DNA of 9,839 nt from NCBI GenBank assembly GCA_964486825.1, contig CAZAQS010000178.1, forward strand, positions 1 through 9,839. The letters run 5' to 3'. The notes under the pieces are model-generated. The model was not told the origin of the DNA. It saw only the letters and a program-made list of their open reading frames with translations, and searched no databases. How positions within the stretch are numbered: position 1 is the stretch's first letter; each line of letters opens with the position of its first letter. The position numbers and the translations under genes were made by a program. The stretch comes from CAZAQS01 sp964486825. Its GTDB lineage: Bacteria; Chloroflexota; Anaerolineae; Anaerolineales; UBA4823. Below are positions 1 to 6,549 of the stretch, piece by piece.

Positions 1-137
1 CCACCGAAAAGATGCTTCAGCAGATAAAAGAGGACCAGGCGCTCGAGCAAGTGGTCCTGGCCAACGATTACCTTTTTAACCTCGTACAACACACGTTCAA
101 CCTGAGAACGGTTCTCGCTCTTCATGCTACGATCCAT
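1..137 (-). CDS. MoxR-type AAA+ ATPase, N-terminal fragment cut by window edge
   Basis: Only the first 46 codons or so are present; the rest lies beyond the left edge. The start ATG (135-137) is preceded at 143-149 by a near-perfect Shine-Dalgarno (AGGAGGT, five bases before the ATG). The peptide contains VLYEVKKVIVGQDHLLERLV at about residues 16-35. This matches the N-terminal signature of MoxR/RavA-family AAA+ ATPases, where the I-V-G-Q motif precedes Walker A. Family members are chaperone-like ATPases, often encoded with VWA-domain or DUF58 proteins. The Walker A motif is not in the window. The last 10 or so residues before the edge (LFYLLKHLFGG) do not follow the usual hydrophobic-GH-LLEG pattern, so either divergence or a frameshift near the edge is possible. 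The gene follows the protease at 203-1036 by 65 bases and may be cotranscribed with it. The family call is moderately sure; the function is unknown. Confidence 0.6.
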   Translation of the reverse strand, partial: MDRSMKSENRSQVERVLYEVKKVIVGQDHLLERLVLFYLLKHLFG

Positions 138-142
138 GCGCT

Positions 143-149
143 ACCTCCT
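143..149 (-). promoter_or_regulatory. Strong ribosome binding site of the MoxR-type gene
   Basis: Read on the minus strand this is AGGAGGT followed by five bases and ATG. It fixes the start of the left-edge gene at 137 and is much stronger than the site in front of the upstream protease gene. Confidence 0.7.
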
Positions 150-202
150 AGAACTGGAAAATATGGATAAGTTGATCCCGAAATTTATAACCACTCCACT
201 TA

Positions 203-1036
203 TTAATAAGGTGGAATACCTGCTGCACCCCCAGCCACGGTGATCGGAACGGCGAATCCAATGCCAATAAAGAATTCCTCCTGGACCGGATTGAGGATCC
301 CGACGACGATGCCAACTACGTGCCCAGAGCGGTTAAGCAAAGGACCGCCGGAATTGCCCGGGTTGACGGCGGAGTCGATCTGGATCAACCCCTCCAACCT
401 TTGATCGCTGTCGGGGACATTGAAAGAGCGGTTGAAACCGGAAATCACCCCTGCGCTAATTGAGCTATAGAGACCGAAGGGGTTGCCTACCGCAAACGCC
501 TCATCACCCACCCGCATAGCGTTTGGGTTCCCCAGAGTAGCTGGCGCTAATTGTGGTGGAGGTTGTTCGGCGCGCAATACGGCAATATCGATCTCGGGTT
601 GGGCGGAGGTGAGTTGGGCGTTCGATTGCGTCCCATCCGCAAAAATGATCTGGATTTCAGAAGCCTTCTCGATGACGTGCAGGGAGGTAAGGATATCGCC
701 TTGTTCTGAGATAACCACGCCGCTCCCTATGCTGGACTCCTCCTGATCGACGCCGCCCAGCCCGCGGATTAGTACGAGGGAGGGCTGGATGATCTGGTAC
801 ACACGCGCGGAGTAAGCTGGCGCGGGTGTGGCAGAGGCTATGTTCTCGGCAACTGCCTGATTTACTTCCTGTAAGGTCAAGAACTGGGGACCTGGGACGA
901 ACTGGTTGTAGAGCAGCAACCCGACGAGAGCTGCAATAACACCCCCTATAAACGGAAGCATGCGACGAGCTCTGGCTTTGAATTGCTGCCAGCCAGCTCT
1001 CCAACGCTGCGACCTTGAAGTTGTTTCAATATCCAT
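203..1036 (-). CDS. Membrane-anchored trypsin-like serine protease, HtrA/DegP type without PDZ domain
   Basis: 277 residues. A short basic N-terminus is followed by one membrane segment (about residues 28-47), then a linker and a trypsin-like domain (about 75-268) facing the outside. The catalytic triad is visible: His120 in TSLHVI, Asp150 in EIDIAVL and Ser229 in GNSGGP. The oxyanion-loop context VNPGNSGGPLL and the GIGFAVPI strand are typical of S1C (HtrA/DegP) proteases. The protein ends ten residues after GFAVPI, so the PDZ domain of classical DegP/DegS is absent. That suggests the protease is regulated differently or works on local substrates. The start has only a weak ribosome site (GGTTGG); the next in-frame Met (26) would remove the basic N-terminus before the anchor. 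A promoter with an overlapping palindrome lies 110-120 bases upstream, so it is probably transcribed separately from phoU. A protein quality-control or envelope-stress role is inferred from the family. Confidence 0.88.
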   Translation of the reverse strand: MDIETTSRSQRWRAGWQQFKARARRMLPFIGGVIAALVGLLLYNQFVPGPQFLTLQEVNQAVAENIASATPAPAYSARVYQIIQPSLVLIRGLGGVDQEESSIGSGVVISEQGDILTSLHVIEKASEIQIIFADGTQSNAQLTSAQPEIDIAVLRAEQPPPQLAPATLGNPNAMRVGDEAFAVGNPFGLYSSISAGVISGFNRSFNVPDSDQRLEGLIQIDSAVNPGNSGGPLLNRSGHVVGIVVGILNPVQEEFFIGIGFAVPITVAGGAAGIPPY

Positions 1037-1083
1037 TCAGCCAACCCAAATAAATTCCGACCCCAATAGTGGCTTCTTTACCT

Positions 1084-1128
1084 ACAGTTACCTCCACAAA
1101 TTTACCGGCAAGCAGGTGGAGAGACTGT
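1084..1128 (-). other. Possible hairpin in the protease 5' leader
   Basis: In the presumed leader RNA, ACAGT (1124-1128) can pair with ACTGT (1084-1088), and CTCCAC (1116-1121) with GTGGAG (1092-1097). A 2x3 internal loop separates the two stems and the end loop is 18 bases. The large loop makes it only moderately convincing. It may modulate translation of the protease gene, which has a weak ribosome site. Confidence 0.3.
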
Positions 1129-1131
1129 GAC

Positions 1132-1157
1132 AATAAGATAATAACTATCTTATTATA
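1132..1157 (-). promoter_or_regulatory. Putative protease promoter with operator-like palindrome
   Basis: On the minus strand a perfect TATAAT (1152-1157) is the likely -10 element. No good -35 is visible at 16-18 bases upstream. Overlapping and just downstream is an inverted repeat with 9-base arms, AATAAGATA and TATCTTATT (1132-1140 and 1146-1154), and a 5-base centre. The position over the -10 and start site is where a repressor would act. The region is AT-rich, which raises the chance of coincidence, but 9 of 9 arm matches is notable. Confidence 0.5.
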
Positions 1158-1291
1158 CATAATTTTGTTGATGTTTGTACGGACAGGCGGAAATTGGGGG
1201 TGAATAGAAAAAGATTTCGTCGCGCCCCAGCTAGCTGAACTGAAGCGCCGGGATTAACGGGGCTGGATGATCTATAGCATTACAGCGCAGG

Positions 1292-1990
1292 TCATTCGGA
1301 TGGCAGGCGCATTTCATCGTCTGACCGGTCGAGCTCCATCATTTCACCCGTAACCACGAAGACAATCCGTTCGCAGATATTGGTAACCCGGTCAGCCAGC
1401 CTTTCCAGGTTATGGGCTGCCCACAGCAGGTAGGTGGCCCTGTCCACGGTATGCGGGTCGTTGATCATGATCTGCAATAATTCATGGTAGATGTTATTGT
1501 ACAGATCATCGATCTCGTCATCCTCATCCGGGATCGAACGGGCCGTATCCGCGTCACGGTGGACGAAGGCTTGCAAAGCGCGCCGTAGCATATCCAGGCC
1601 TTTCTCAGACATCTTTGGAATGTCAATGAGCGGTTTGACAAGCGGCTCTTCTCCCAGGCGGATATTGATCCGCGCGATGCCCTTGGCGTAGTCGCCTATC
1701 CTCTCCAATTCTGTGATAATCTCGAGGATGGCAGCCAGGAAGCGAAGATCGCGAGCCATGGGCTGTTGGGTAGCGATCAGGGTCAGGCAATTGTTCTCTA
1801 TCTCGTACCGTTTCTCGTTGATATAGCGGTCATTTGCATAAATTTTCTTGGAGGCCTCCCGATCACGCCGCTTCAATGAGTCGACCGCCTCGATCACAGC
1901 CTGCTCGACCATGCTGCCTAAAACCAGCAACTCATCCAGGAGTTGCTGGAGTTGTCTATCAAATGTCTCTCGGGGAGAAATTGTCCTCAT
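1292..1990 (-). CDS. phoU: Phosphate transport system regulatory protein PhoU
   Basis: 232 residues, the normal size for PhoU. It is all-helical, with the two PhoU repeats visible as tandem halves: residues about 15-105 with the ELERIGDYAKGIA motif (Glu96xxxAsp100), and about 125-215 with NLERLADRVTNICERI (Glu196xxxAsp200). These acidic E-x-x-x-D motifs bind metal clusters in structurally known PhoU proteins. PhoU sits at the membrane between the Pst transporter and the PhoR-type sensor kinase. It represses the Pho response when phosphate is plentiful and restrains uptake. Here it is last in the pst order (S-C-A-B-U), 122 bases after pstB, with its own sigma70-like promoter in that gap. The start at 1990 follows AGGTGG by five bases. 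The C-terminal tail (about 216-232) is acidic and probably disordered. No phoR/phoB-type gene is in the window. Confidence 0.95.
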   Translation of the reverse strand: MRTISPRETFDRQLQQLLDELLVLGSMVEQAVIEAVDSLKRRDREASKKIYANDRYINEKRYEIENNCLTLIATQQPMARDLRFLAAILEIITELERIGDYAKGIARINIRLGEEPLVKPLIDIPKMSEKGLDMLRRALQAFVHRDADTARSIPDEDDEIDDLYNNIYHELLQIMINDPHTVDRATYLLWAAHNLERLADRVTNICERIVFVVTGEMMELDRSDDEMRLPSE

Positions 1991-2024
1991 TTTTCCACCT
2001 CTGGGGCGCTAAATTTATGACCCC

Positions 2025-2057
2025 ATTCTACAATTAATATAGTAGATTGGCAATCTA
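2025..2057 (-). promoter_or_regulatory. Putative phoU promoter with palindrome over the -35
   Basis: On the minus strand, TTGCCA (2048-2053) and TAGAAT (2025-2030) are separated by exactly 17 bases. Each has one or two mismatches to the sigma70 consensus. A start about seven bases downstream (near 2018) would give a leader of about 28 bases before the phoU ATG at 1990. A 15-base palindrome with 7-base arms, TAGATTG and CAATCTA around a single central base, occupies 2043-2057 and covers the -35. That position fits repression by an unidentified dimeric regulator. It would allow phoU to be made independently of pstSCAB. Confidence 0.6.
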
Positions 2058-2112
2058 AACCGCAAGAACATAAGACCTGGCTGCATCAAAGCTGCCTCTT
2101 GTTTTTTTATGA

Positions 2113-2934
2113 TCATCCAAAGCGCCCGGTGATATATCCCTCTGTACGGGGATCGCTGGGGTTGGTAAAGATATGGTTGGTTAGACCGTACTCCACCATC
2201 ATGCCTGCCCGGTTTTCATCCATCGTGAAAAAAGCTGTGAAGTCAGATACCCTGGCTGCCTGTTGCATATTGTGGGTCACGACAATAATGGTGTAATCCC
2301 TGGCCAATTCCCGCATAAGCTCTTCGATTTTTAGTGTCGCCAGGGGGTCCAGGGCAGAAGCAGGTTCGTCCATCAGGATGATATCGGGTTGTACGGCTAT
2401 TGCCCGGGCAATGCATAAACGCTGTTGCTGCCCTCCGGAGAGGGACAGGCCGCTCTGGTGAAGTTTATCCTTGACCTCATCCCACAAGGCGGCGTTGCTC
2501 AGGCACTGCTCGACCCACTCGTCGAGCGCCGAGCGCGTGCCCTTGAAGCCGTTGATGCGTGCACCCCAGGCGACATTCTCATAGATACTTTTTGGAAAGG
2601 GGTTAGGTTTTTGAAAGACCATCCCGATCCTATGGCGTACTTCCACTGGATCGACATCCTGGTCGTAGATGTTCTGGTTGGCATAAATCACTTCCCCCTC
2701 CGTTCTGGCGGTAGGAACCAGCTCATTCATCCGGTTAAAGGCCCGTAAAACGGTGCTTTTCCCGCAACCAGAAGGACCAATGATGGCAGTAATTTTCTGG
2801 CGCTCGATGGGCAAGTTTACATTTCGGACTGCAAGGAAGGATCCATAAAATACGTTCAAGTCGATAGCCTGGATCGCATAATTGTTCTCTTGGAGAGATA
2901 CTTGTTGGTTTGGAATAAAGACTTGGGTTCTCAT
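2113..2934 (-). CDS. pstB: Phosphate ABC transporter ATP-binding protein PstB
   Basis: 273 residues from ATG at 2934; a GTG one codon upstream (2937) is also possible. The ATG is preferred because AGAGGT (2941-2946) lies six bases before it and only three before the GTG. It is a complete ABC ATPase (positions counted from the upstream codon): Walker A GPSGCGKST at 54-62, Q-loop Gln109 in MVFQKPNPFP, signature LSGGQ at 166-170, Walker B ILMDEP at 187-192 with catalytic Glu191, and switch His222 in VVTHNM. MVFQKPNPFP and SALDP are typical of PstB. It hydrolyses ATP on the cytoplasmic side to drive phosphate import through PstC/PstA. The ribosome site overlaps the pstA stop codon region, implying tight coupling. 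The N-terminal 20 residues extend slightly beyond the usual start. Confidence 0.97.
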   Translation of the reverse strand: MRTQVFIPNQQVSLQENNYAIQAIDLNVFYGSFLAVRNVNLPIERQKITAIIGPSGCGKSTVLRAFNRMNELVPTARTEGEVIYANQNIYDQDVDPVEVRHRIGMVFQKPNPFPKSIYENVAWGARINGFKGTRSALDEWVEQCLSNAALWDEVKDKLHQSGLSLSGGQQQRLCIARAIAVQPDIILMDEPASALDPLATLKIEELMRELARDYTIIVVTHNMQQAARVSDFTAFFTMDENRAGMMVEYGLTNHIFTNPSDPRTEGYITGRFG

Positions 2935-2945
2935 CACATTACCTC

Positions 2946-4181
2946 TTAATAGCGATTGCTAAAACGGTTCCGGAGAAGGATTGCAACCGCATTCAATGTC
3001 AGCAGCATGCCCAGCAGCACGATGATGGCTGCCGCAGCAATATGCCGGTACTCAGCTTGTGGACGAGAAGTCCACTGGTAGATCTGGATGGGAAGCGTGG
3101 TAAATTTCGAGAAAGGCCCATCCGGGTCGAAGGTGATATAGGTGGCTGCGCCGATCACGACCAATGGCGCGGTTTCGCCTATGGCGCGCGAGATGGCCAG
3201 GATGGTCCCGGTCAGGATGCCGGGGATGGCATCTGGTAGCACGTGATACCAGACGGTCTGCCACTTCGTACCACCCAACCCGTAGCTGGCCTGGCGTAAA
3301 GAATTAGGTACTGACCGAATGGCTTCCTGTGCGTTGATAATGATCAGGGGTAATACAAGCAATGCCAATGTCAGGCTGGCGGACAGGATCGTACGTCCAT
3401 TGGATGTGGTTGGTTCTACCAACCCAAATGCTGCCCCACTGGTGAAAGCTTGCATAGCGCGCACGAAAATCGCCAGACCGAGCATACCGTAGATGATCGA
3501 AGGCACACCTGCCAGGTTGTTAATATTGGTCTGAAAGAGGCGGTTGAGCCAGTTATCACTGGCGTATTCTTCCAGGTAAATGGCCGCTCCAATTCCAACC
3601 GGGAAGGCAACCAGGATGGTGATCAGGATGGTCCAAATAGATCCAAGCAGGGCTGTGCGTACGCCGGCGACCAGCGGGAGGCTGGATTGTGGCGAGCTAA
3701 TAAAATCCCGGTCGATCCAGGATTTGAATTGCAATTCAGCTCTCGGGAATTTCTCGGCCGCTTCCGAGAAAATCGCCCTGCGGTTGAAGAGCGAATCCTG
3801 CAAGCTCCAGGTATTGACTACCTGTGGGTCGATCACGCGTTCAAGGACCAGGTCGTATACATCAGCCTGGCTGCGCTCATCGAAGGGCTGGTCTCGCTCA
3901 AAACGCCGGAATAGCCCAGCGGATACGTTCTCTTGTAAAATACGCACCAATTCTTCTTTCGGTAGGTTTTCTACAGGAACGCCACCAACAGCAAGTGATT
4001 CGGGCTCGGTCGTGTTTTCCATGGCGACATAGCCAAAAGAGTCGTTCAAAATCGTCAGCAACAGGGTTGCCAGGGCGACAAGGCCAACGACGGTTGAAAC
4101 CTGGAAGATGATGCGCCAGACCAGCCCGCTACGGTGGCGTTTAACCAGGTTCGGACGGAGGAAGATATTGGGAGGGCTCAT
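2946..4181 (-). CDS. pstA: Phosphate ABC transporter permease PstA, with enlarged external loop
   Basis: 411 residues, clearly longer than the roughly 280-300 usual for PstA. After a basic cytoplasmic N-terminus, TM1 spans about residues 24-46. Next comes a hydrophilic stretch of about 125 residues (47-172), predicted on the outer face. The usual permease core (about 173-405) follows, with further membrane segments and the cytoplasmic EAA coupling loop at about 286-325 (EAIRSVPNSLRQASYGLGGT), which docks on PstB. SRAIGETAPL at 331-340 is typical of PstA. The start overlaps the pstC stop as ATGA (4178-4181), with GGGAGGT upstream inside pstC, so translation is coupled. With PstC it forms the phosphate channel. 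The loop is well placed to contact PstS. Long N-terminal insertions are known in some PstA proteins (for example those with a DUF3333-type region), but I cannot assign this one to a family. Confidence 0.95.
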   Translation of the reverse strand: MSPPNIFLRPNLVKRHRSGLVWRIIFQVSTVVGLVALATLLLTILNDSFGYVAMENTTEPESLAVGGVPVENLPKEELVRILQENVSAGLFRRFERDQPFDERSQADVYDLVLERVIDPQVVNTWSLQDSLFNRRAIFSEAAEKFPRAELQFKSWIDRDFISSPQSSLPLVAGVRTALLGSIWTILITILVAFPVGIGAAIYLEEYASDNWLNRLFQTNINNLAGVPSIIYGMLGLAIFVRAMQAFTSGAAFGLVEPTTSNGRTILSASLTLALLVLPLIIINAQEAIRSVPNSLRQASYGLGGTKWQTVWYHVLPDAIPGILTGTILAISRAIGETAPLVVIGAATYITFDPDGPFSKFTTLPIQIYQWTSRPQAEYRHIAAAAIIVLLGMLLTLNAVAILLRNRFSNRY

Positions 4182-5146
4182 TCGTATACCTCCCGGAAGC
4201 GCCGGACGATTCGCTGGCTGATGATGTTCAGGGATAGGGTCATAAAAAATAGCACCAGTCCAATGGCAAAGATACTGTTATAGTCAATCGAGTCATAGCT
4301 CAGGTCACCTCCGCTGATACGGACGATATGACCGGTCATTGTTTCGGCAGCCCTGAAAGGGTTCAACGTAAGGTTTGGCCCTGCTCCAGCGGCAATGGCC
4401 ACGATCATGGTTTCACCAATGGCACGCGAGATTCCCACGATGATGGCAGCCGCTATCCCAGAGATGGCAGCCGGCAGGACGATCTTAAGGGCGGTCTCTA
4501 GACGGGTAGCGCCCAGGCCATAAGCAGCCTCGCGCAAGGAGCGTGGGACAGCGCTGAGGGCATCCTCGCTCATCGAGCTAACCAGCGGCAGGATCAAAAT
4601 ACCCATTACGATGCCGGCAGAAGCCGTATTGTAGATATCCACAATGTCCCAGCCGAAGATCGTGCGAAGTAAAGGAGTCATAAAGGCTAGGGCAAAATAA
4701 CCATATACAATGGTAGGAATGCCAGCCAGGACCTCCAGGATGGGCTTGATCAGGCTGCGCGCTTTTGATGAGGCATATTCGCTCAGGTAAATGGCTACGC
4801 TAAGACCCAAGGGGATGGATATCAGCATGGCGAAGGTTGTGGTCATCAATGTGGCATTCACCAGGGGCATGATCCCAAACTCCAGGATTTGAGGTTGCCA
4901 ACGGGTGCTGGTGATGAATTCTGCCAGGCTGACTTCATCACTCAGAAAGAACAACATCGATTCCTTTCCAAGCACATAAACGATGCCAATGGTAGTGAGG
5001 ATCGAAAAAGCGCCACATAGGAATAAGAAAGCTTGAATGATGATCTCGCCTGGCCTGGTTCGCCTGCGGAGATCCAATCGTTGATTGATTACCCCGTTTC
5101 TTTTAGCAGGGTAAGATCCTCGTACGATATTGGTTCGATTAGCCAT
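4178..5146 (-). CDS. pstC: Phosphate ABC transporter permease PstC
   Basis: 322 residues, normal for PstC. The N-terminal tail is basic and cytoplasmic (1-33). TM1 spans about 36-59, followed by a short external segment. The core segments span about 95-310, and the tail is basic (RRFREVYE). The EAA coupling loop is at about 194-232 (EDALSAVPRSLREAAYGLGAT), followed by SRAIGETMIVAIAAG, a PstC hallmark. It pairs with PstA to form the transmembrane path for phosphate and rests on PstB. The ATG at 5146 has GGGAG eight bases upstream (5155-5159). It is separated from pstS by 155 bases containing two hairpins, whereas the following gene pstA overlaps it by four bases. This spacing suggests pstS is expressed at a different level from pstCAB. 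Confidence 0.97.
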   Translation of the reverse strand: MANRTNIVRGSYPAKRNGVINQRLDLRRRTRPGEIIIQAFLFLCGAFSILTTIGIVYVLGKESMLFFLSDEVSLAEFITSTRWQPQILEFGIMPLVNATLMTTTFAMLISIPLGLSVAIYLSEYASSKARSLIKPILEVLAGIPTIVYGYFALAFMTPLLRTIFGWDIVDIYNTASAGIVMGILILPLVSSMSEDALSAVPRSLREAAYGLGATRLETALKIVLPAAISGIAAAIIVGISRAIGETMIVAIAAGAGPNLTLNPFRAAETMTGHIVRISGGDLSYDSIDYNSIFAIGLVLFFMTLSLNIISQRIVRRFREVYE

Positions 5147-5162
5147 AGGAGTAGCTCCCGAA

Positions 5163-5226
5163 ATGGTTTTCCCCTTCTCCGCTGATCGACACGGAGAAGG
5201 GGATTTCCGAGGAGAAAGAAAACCAT
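5163..5226 (-). other. Stable hairpin between pstS and pstC
   Basis: A perfect 11-base stem, CCCCTTCTCCG (5171-5181) with CGGAGAAGGGG (5192-5202), encloses a 10-base loop. Directly continuous with one side is an outer stem, ATGGTTTT with AAAACCAT (5163-5170 and 5219-5226), leaving a bulge of about 16 bases on one strand. In the mRNA it is followed by AAAACCATTTCGGG, with no U-run, so it does not look like an intrinsic terminator. A likely role is protection of the pstS message from 3' decay, or attenuation of read-through into pstCAB. It ends only 16 bases before the pstC start, so it may also affect access to the pstC ribosome site. Confidence 0.7.
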
Positions 5227-5241
5227 CTGTTCATCCTCGAG

Positions 5242-5289
5242 CCAGGTTATTTCCCCCTACCCCCCAACCCTTAGGAATTGATAACCTGG
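5242..5289 (-). other. Second inverted repeat after pstS, with G-rich loop
   Basis: Nine-base arms CCAGGTTAT (5242-5250) and ATAACCTGG (5281-5289) flank a 30-base loop, starting 12 bases after the pstS stop. In the mRNA the loop holds three G-runs (3, 6 and 5 Gs; 5253-5270). It is pstS-proximal and precedes the hairpin at 5163-5226. No U-run follows, so termination is not supported. A 3'-end processing or stability element is the simplest reading. Confidence 0.5.
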
Positions 5290-5301
5290 GTGAATAATAC
5301 A

Positions 5302-6384
5302 TCACTCTCCCATTGCCTCCAACCATCCAGTCCGGGCAGCATTGAGAGCACCCTCGCTGGCGGGGAAGTAGCCCACATCCAGGATTTCTTCGTTGACATA
5401 GGTCAGGTAGAAATTGATGAAAGCTGCCACCTGGGGTTTCTCATGCATGATGCTGGCGTCGGAGTAGATAAACAAGGGGCGGGCCAGTGGGTAGTCCCCT
5501 GACTCGGCGCTTTCTGCGGTGGGGGCAACACCGTCGATGGAAAGGGCTTTTAATGTACCGGTATTCTCCTGGTAGTAAGCAAAGCCGAAGTAGCCTATGG
5601 CGTAGGGGCTGCCAATGACGCCCTGGACGAGCACGTTATCGTCTTCACTGGCCTGCAGGTTACTGGCTTCCAGGAAAATCGTCATGCCATTTTCCCCGTA
5701 AACCTCTCCCATTACTGCTTCGATAAAGAAGTCGAAGGTGCCGCTGTCTGTGCCTGGGGCAAAGCGGCGGATGGTCTCAGCGGGCCAGGTGAGATTGACG
5801 TCAGACCACAAGCGGGCTTCGTTGGAGAAGAGCTTGGCGAGTTCTTCGAGGGTGAGATTTTCGACGAAGTCATTCTCCTGGCTGACGACGATCGCCAGGG
5901 CATCCGTGCCGACGCGGTACTCGATCGGTTCGCGACCGATGGAGCGACAGGATTCGACTTCTGAGTCCCTTATAGGACGGCTGGCATTGGCAATATCGGT
6001 CTCACCCTGGACGCAGAAGCGCTCGAAGCCTGCACCGCTGCCAATGCTGGAGATGGTGATCTGTCCGGCAAAGCCTTCATCTTCGAAGCGGTCAGCCATG
6101 CGCTCGGTCAGGGGGTAGACGGTGGAGCTGCCGGCTGCGATGATAGAGCCACTGACCTCAATCGGATCTATATCCGGCAGCTGTACCGTGCCCGATGATC
6201 CTGTTTCAGGAGGGTTCACAGCGGTTGGTTGTTGAGCCGGTGTAGGCGCTGTGGTGCTTACCGCCTCAGCTTCTTCGACCGGAGGTGCAGCGGTTGGGGG
6301 AGCCGGTGTTTGCCCAGCACAGGCCGATACCAGCATTGAAAATAGCACGATTACGAACAACAGATTTTTTGGTAGGGGTTTCAT
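5302..6384 (-). CDS. pstS: Phosphate-binding lipoprotein PstS
   Basis: 360 residues. A lipoprotein signal peptide (basic start, hydrophobic core at about 8-18, lipobox VSAC with Cys22) is followed by a tether rich in Pro, Thr and Ala (about 24-68) and then the periplasmic-binding-protein fold (about 75-358). Phosphate-site motifs are visible: AGSSTVYPL at 84-92, SIGSGAGFERF at 113-123, TDIANASRPI at 129-138 and GTDSGTFDFF at 211-220. Cys124 and Cys146 may form a disulfide. It captures orthophosphate outside the membrane and delivers it to PstC/PstA. It is first in the pst operon. GAGG lies six bases before the ATG, and a PHO-box-like array and -10 lie 40-104 bases upstream. The long tether and lipid anchor suit a cell without a classic periplasm. 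Confidence 0.96.
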   Translation of the reverse strand: MKPLPKNLLFVIVLFSMLVSACAGQTPAPPTAAPPVEEAEAVSTTAPTPAQQPTAVNPPETGSSGTVQLPDIDPIEVSGSIIAAGSSTVYPLTERMADRFEDEGFAGQITISSIGSGAGFERFCVQGETDIANASRPIRDSEVESCRSIGREPIEYRVGTDALAIVVSQENDFVENLTLEELAKLFSNEARLWSDVNLTWPAETIRRFAPGTDSGTFDFFIEAVMGEVYGENGMTIFLEASNLQASEDDNVLVQGVIGSPYAIGYFGFAYYQENTGTLKALSIDGVAPTAESAESGDYPLARPLFIYSDASIMHEKPQVAAFINFYLTYVNEEILDVGYFPASEGALNAARTGWLEAMGE

Positions 6385-6423
6385 CCTTTTCCTCTTTGTC
6401 TCTAGATTTTTGTTTCTGAAGGG

Positions 6424-6488
6424 AGTATAGCTGGCGCGTTTTAACGGCCTGACAAAGATGCGTTAAGGATGTGTAAACAAGTTATTAA
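6424..6488 (-). promoter_or_regulatory. pstS promoter with PHO-box-like array of five hexamers
   Basis: On the minus strand, five hexamers occur at exact 11-base steps: TTAATA (6483-6488), TTTACA (6472-6477), TTAACG (6461-6466), TTGTCA (6450-6455) and TTAAAA (6439-6444). A TATACT -10 element (6424-6429) follows the last hexamer after nine bases. No canonical -35 lies at 17 bases. Known PHO boxes have the same form: in Bacillus, TT(A/C/T)ACA-like repeats about five bases apart; in E. coli, CTGTCAT-like repeats with 11-base period, also replacing the -35. The binding protein would be a PhoB/PhoP-type response regulator encoded elsewhere. A perfect 12-base palindrome, GTTATTAATAAC, overlaps the distal hexamer (6481-6492). 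Confidence 0.8.
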
Positions 6489-6549
6489 TAACGGTAATTT
6501 GGAAAGGTTAGAGCTTATTCTTCAGGAAAATGAATTGCAATCCTAATAT

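Noticed and set aside
1190..1291. Terminator after phoU
   Set aside because: GC-rich segments can pair in several partial ways (GCCCC with GGGGC), but no single strong stem with an adjacent U-run was found.
2083..2110. Plus-strand terminator-like hairpin followed by a T-run between pstB and phoU
   Set aside because: The stem GGCTGC/GCTGCC contains a mismatch, the T-run is several bases away, and there is no plus-strand gene to terminate.
3450..4111. Several overlapping plus-strand reading frames opposite pstA
   Set aside because: They lie antisense to a well-supported permease gene, have low-complexity translations with no motifs, and no ribosome sites stand out.
5253..5270. G-quadruplex in the pstS-pstC leader RNA
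   Set aside because: Only three G-runs of three or more are present (3, 6 and 5), so a three-tier four-stranded structure cannot form without a fourth run.
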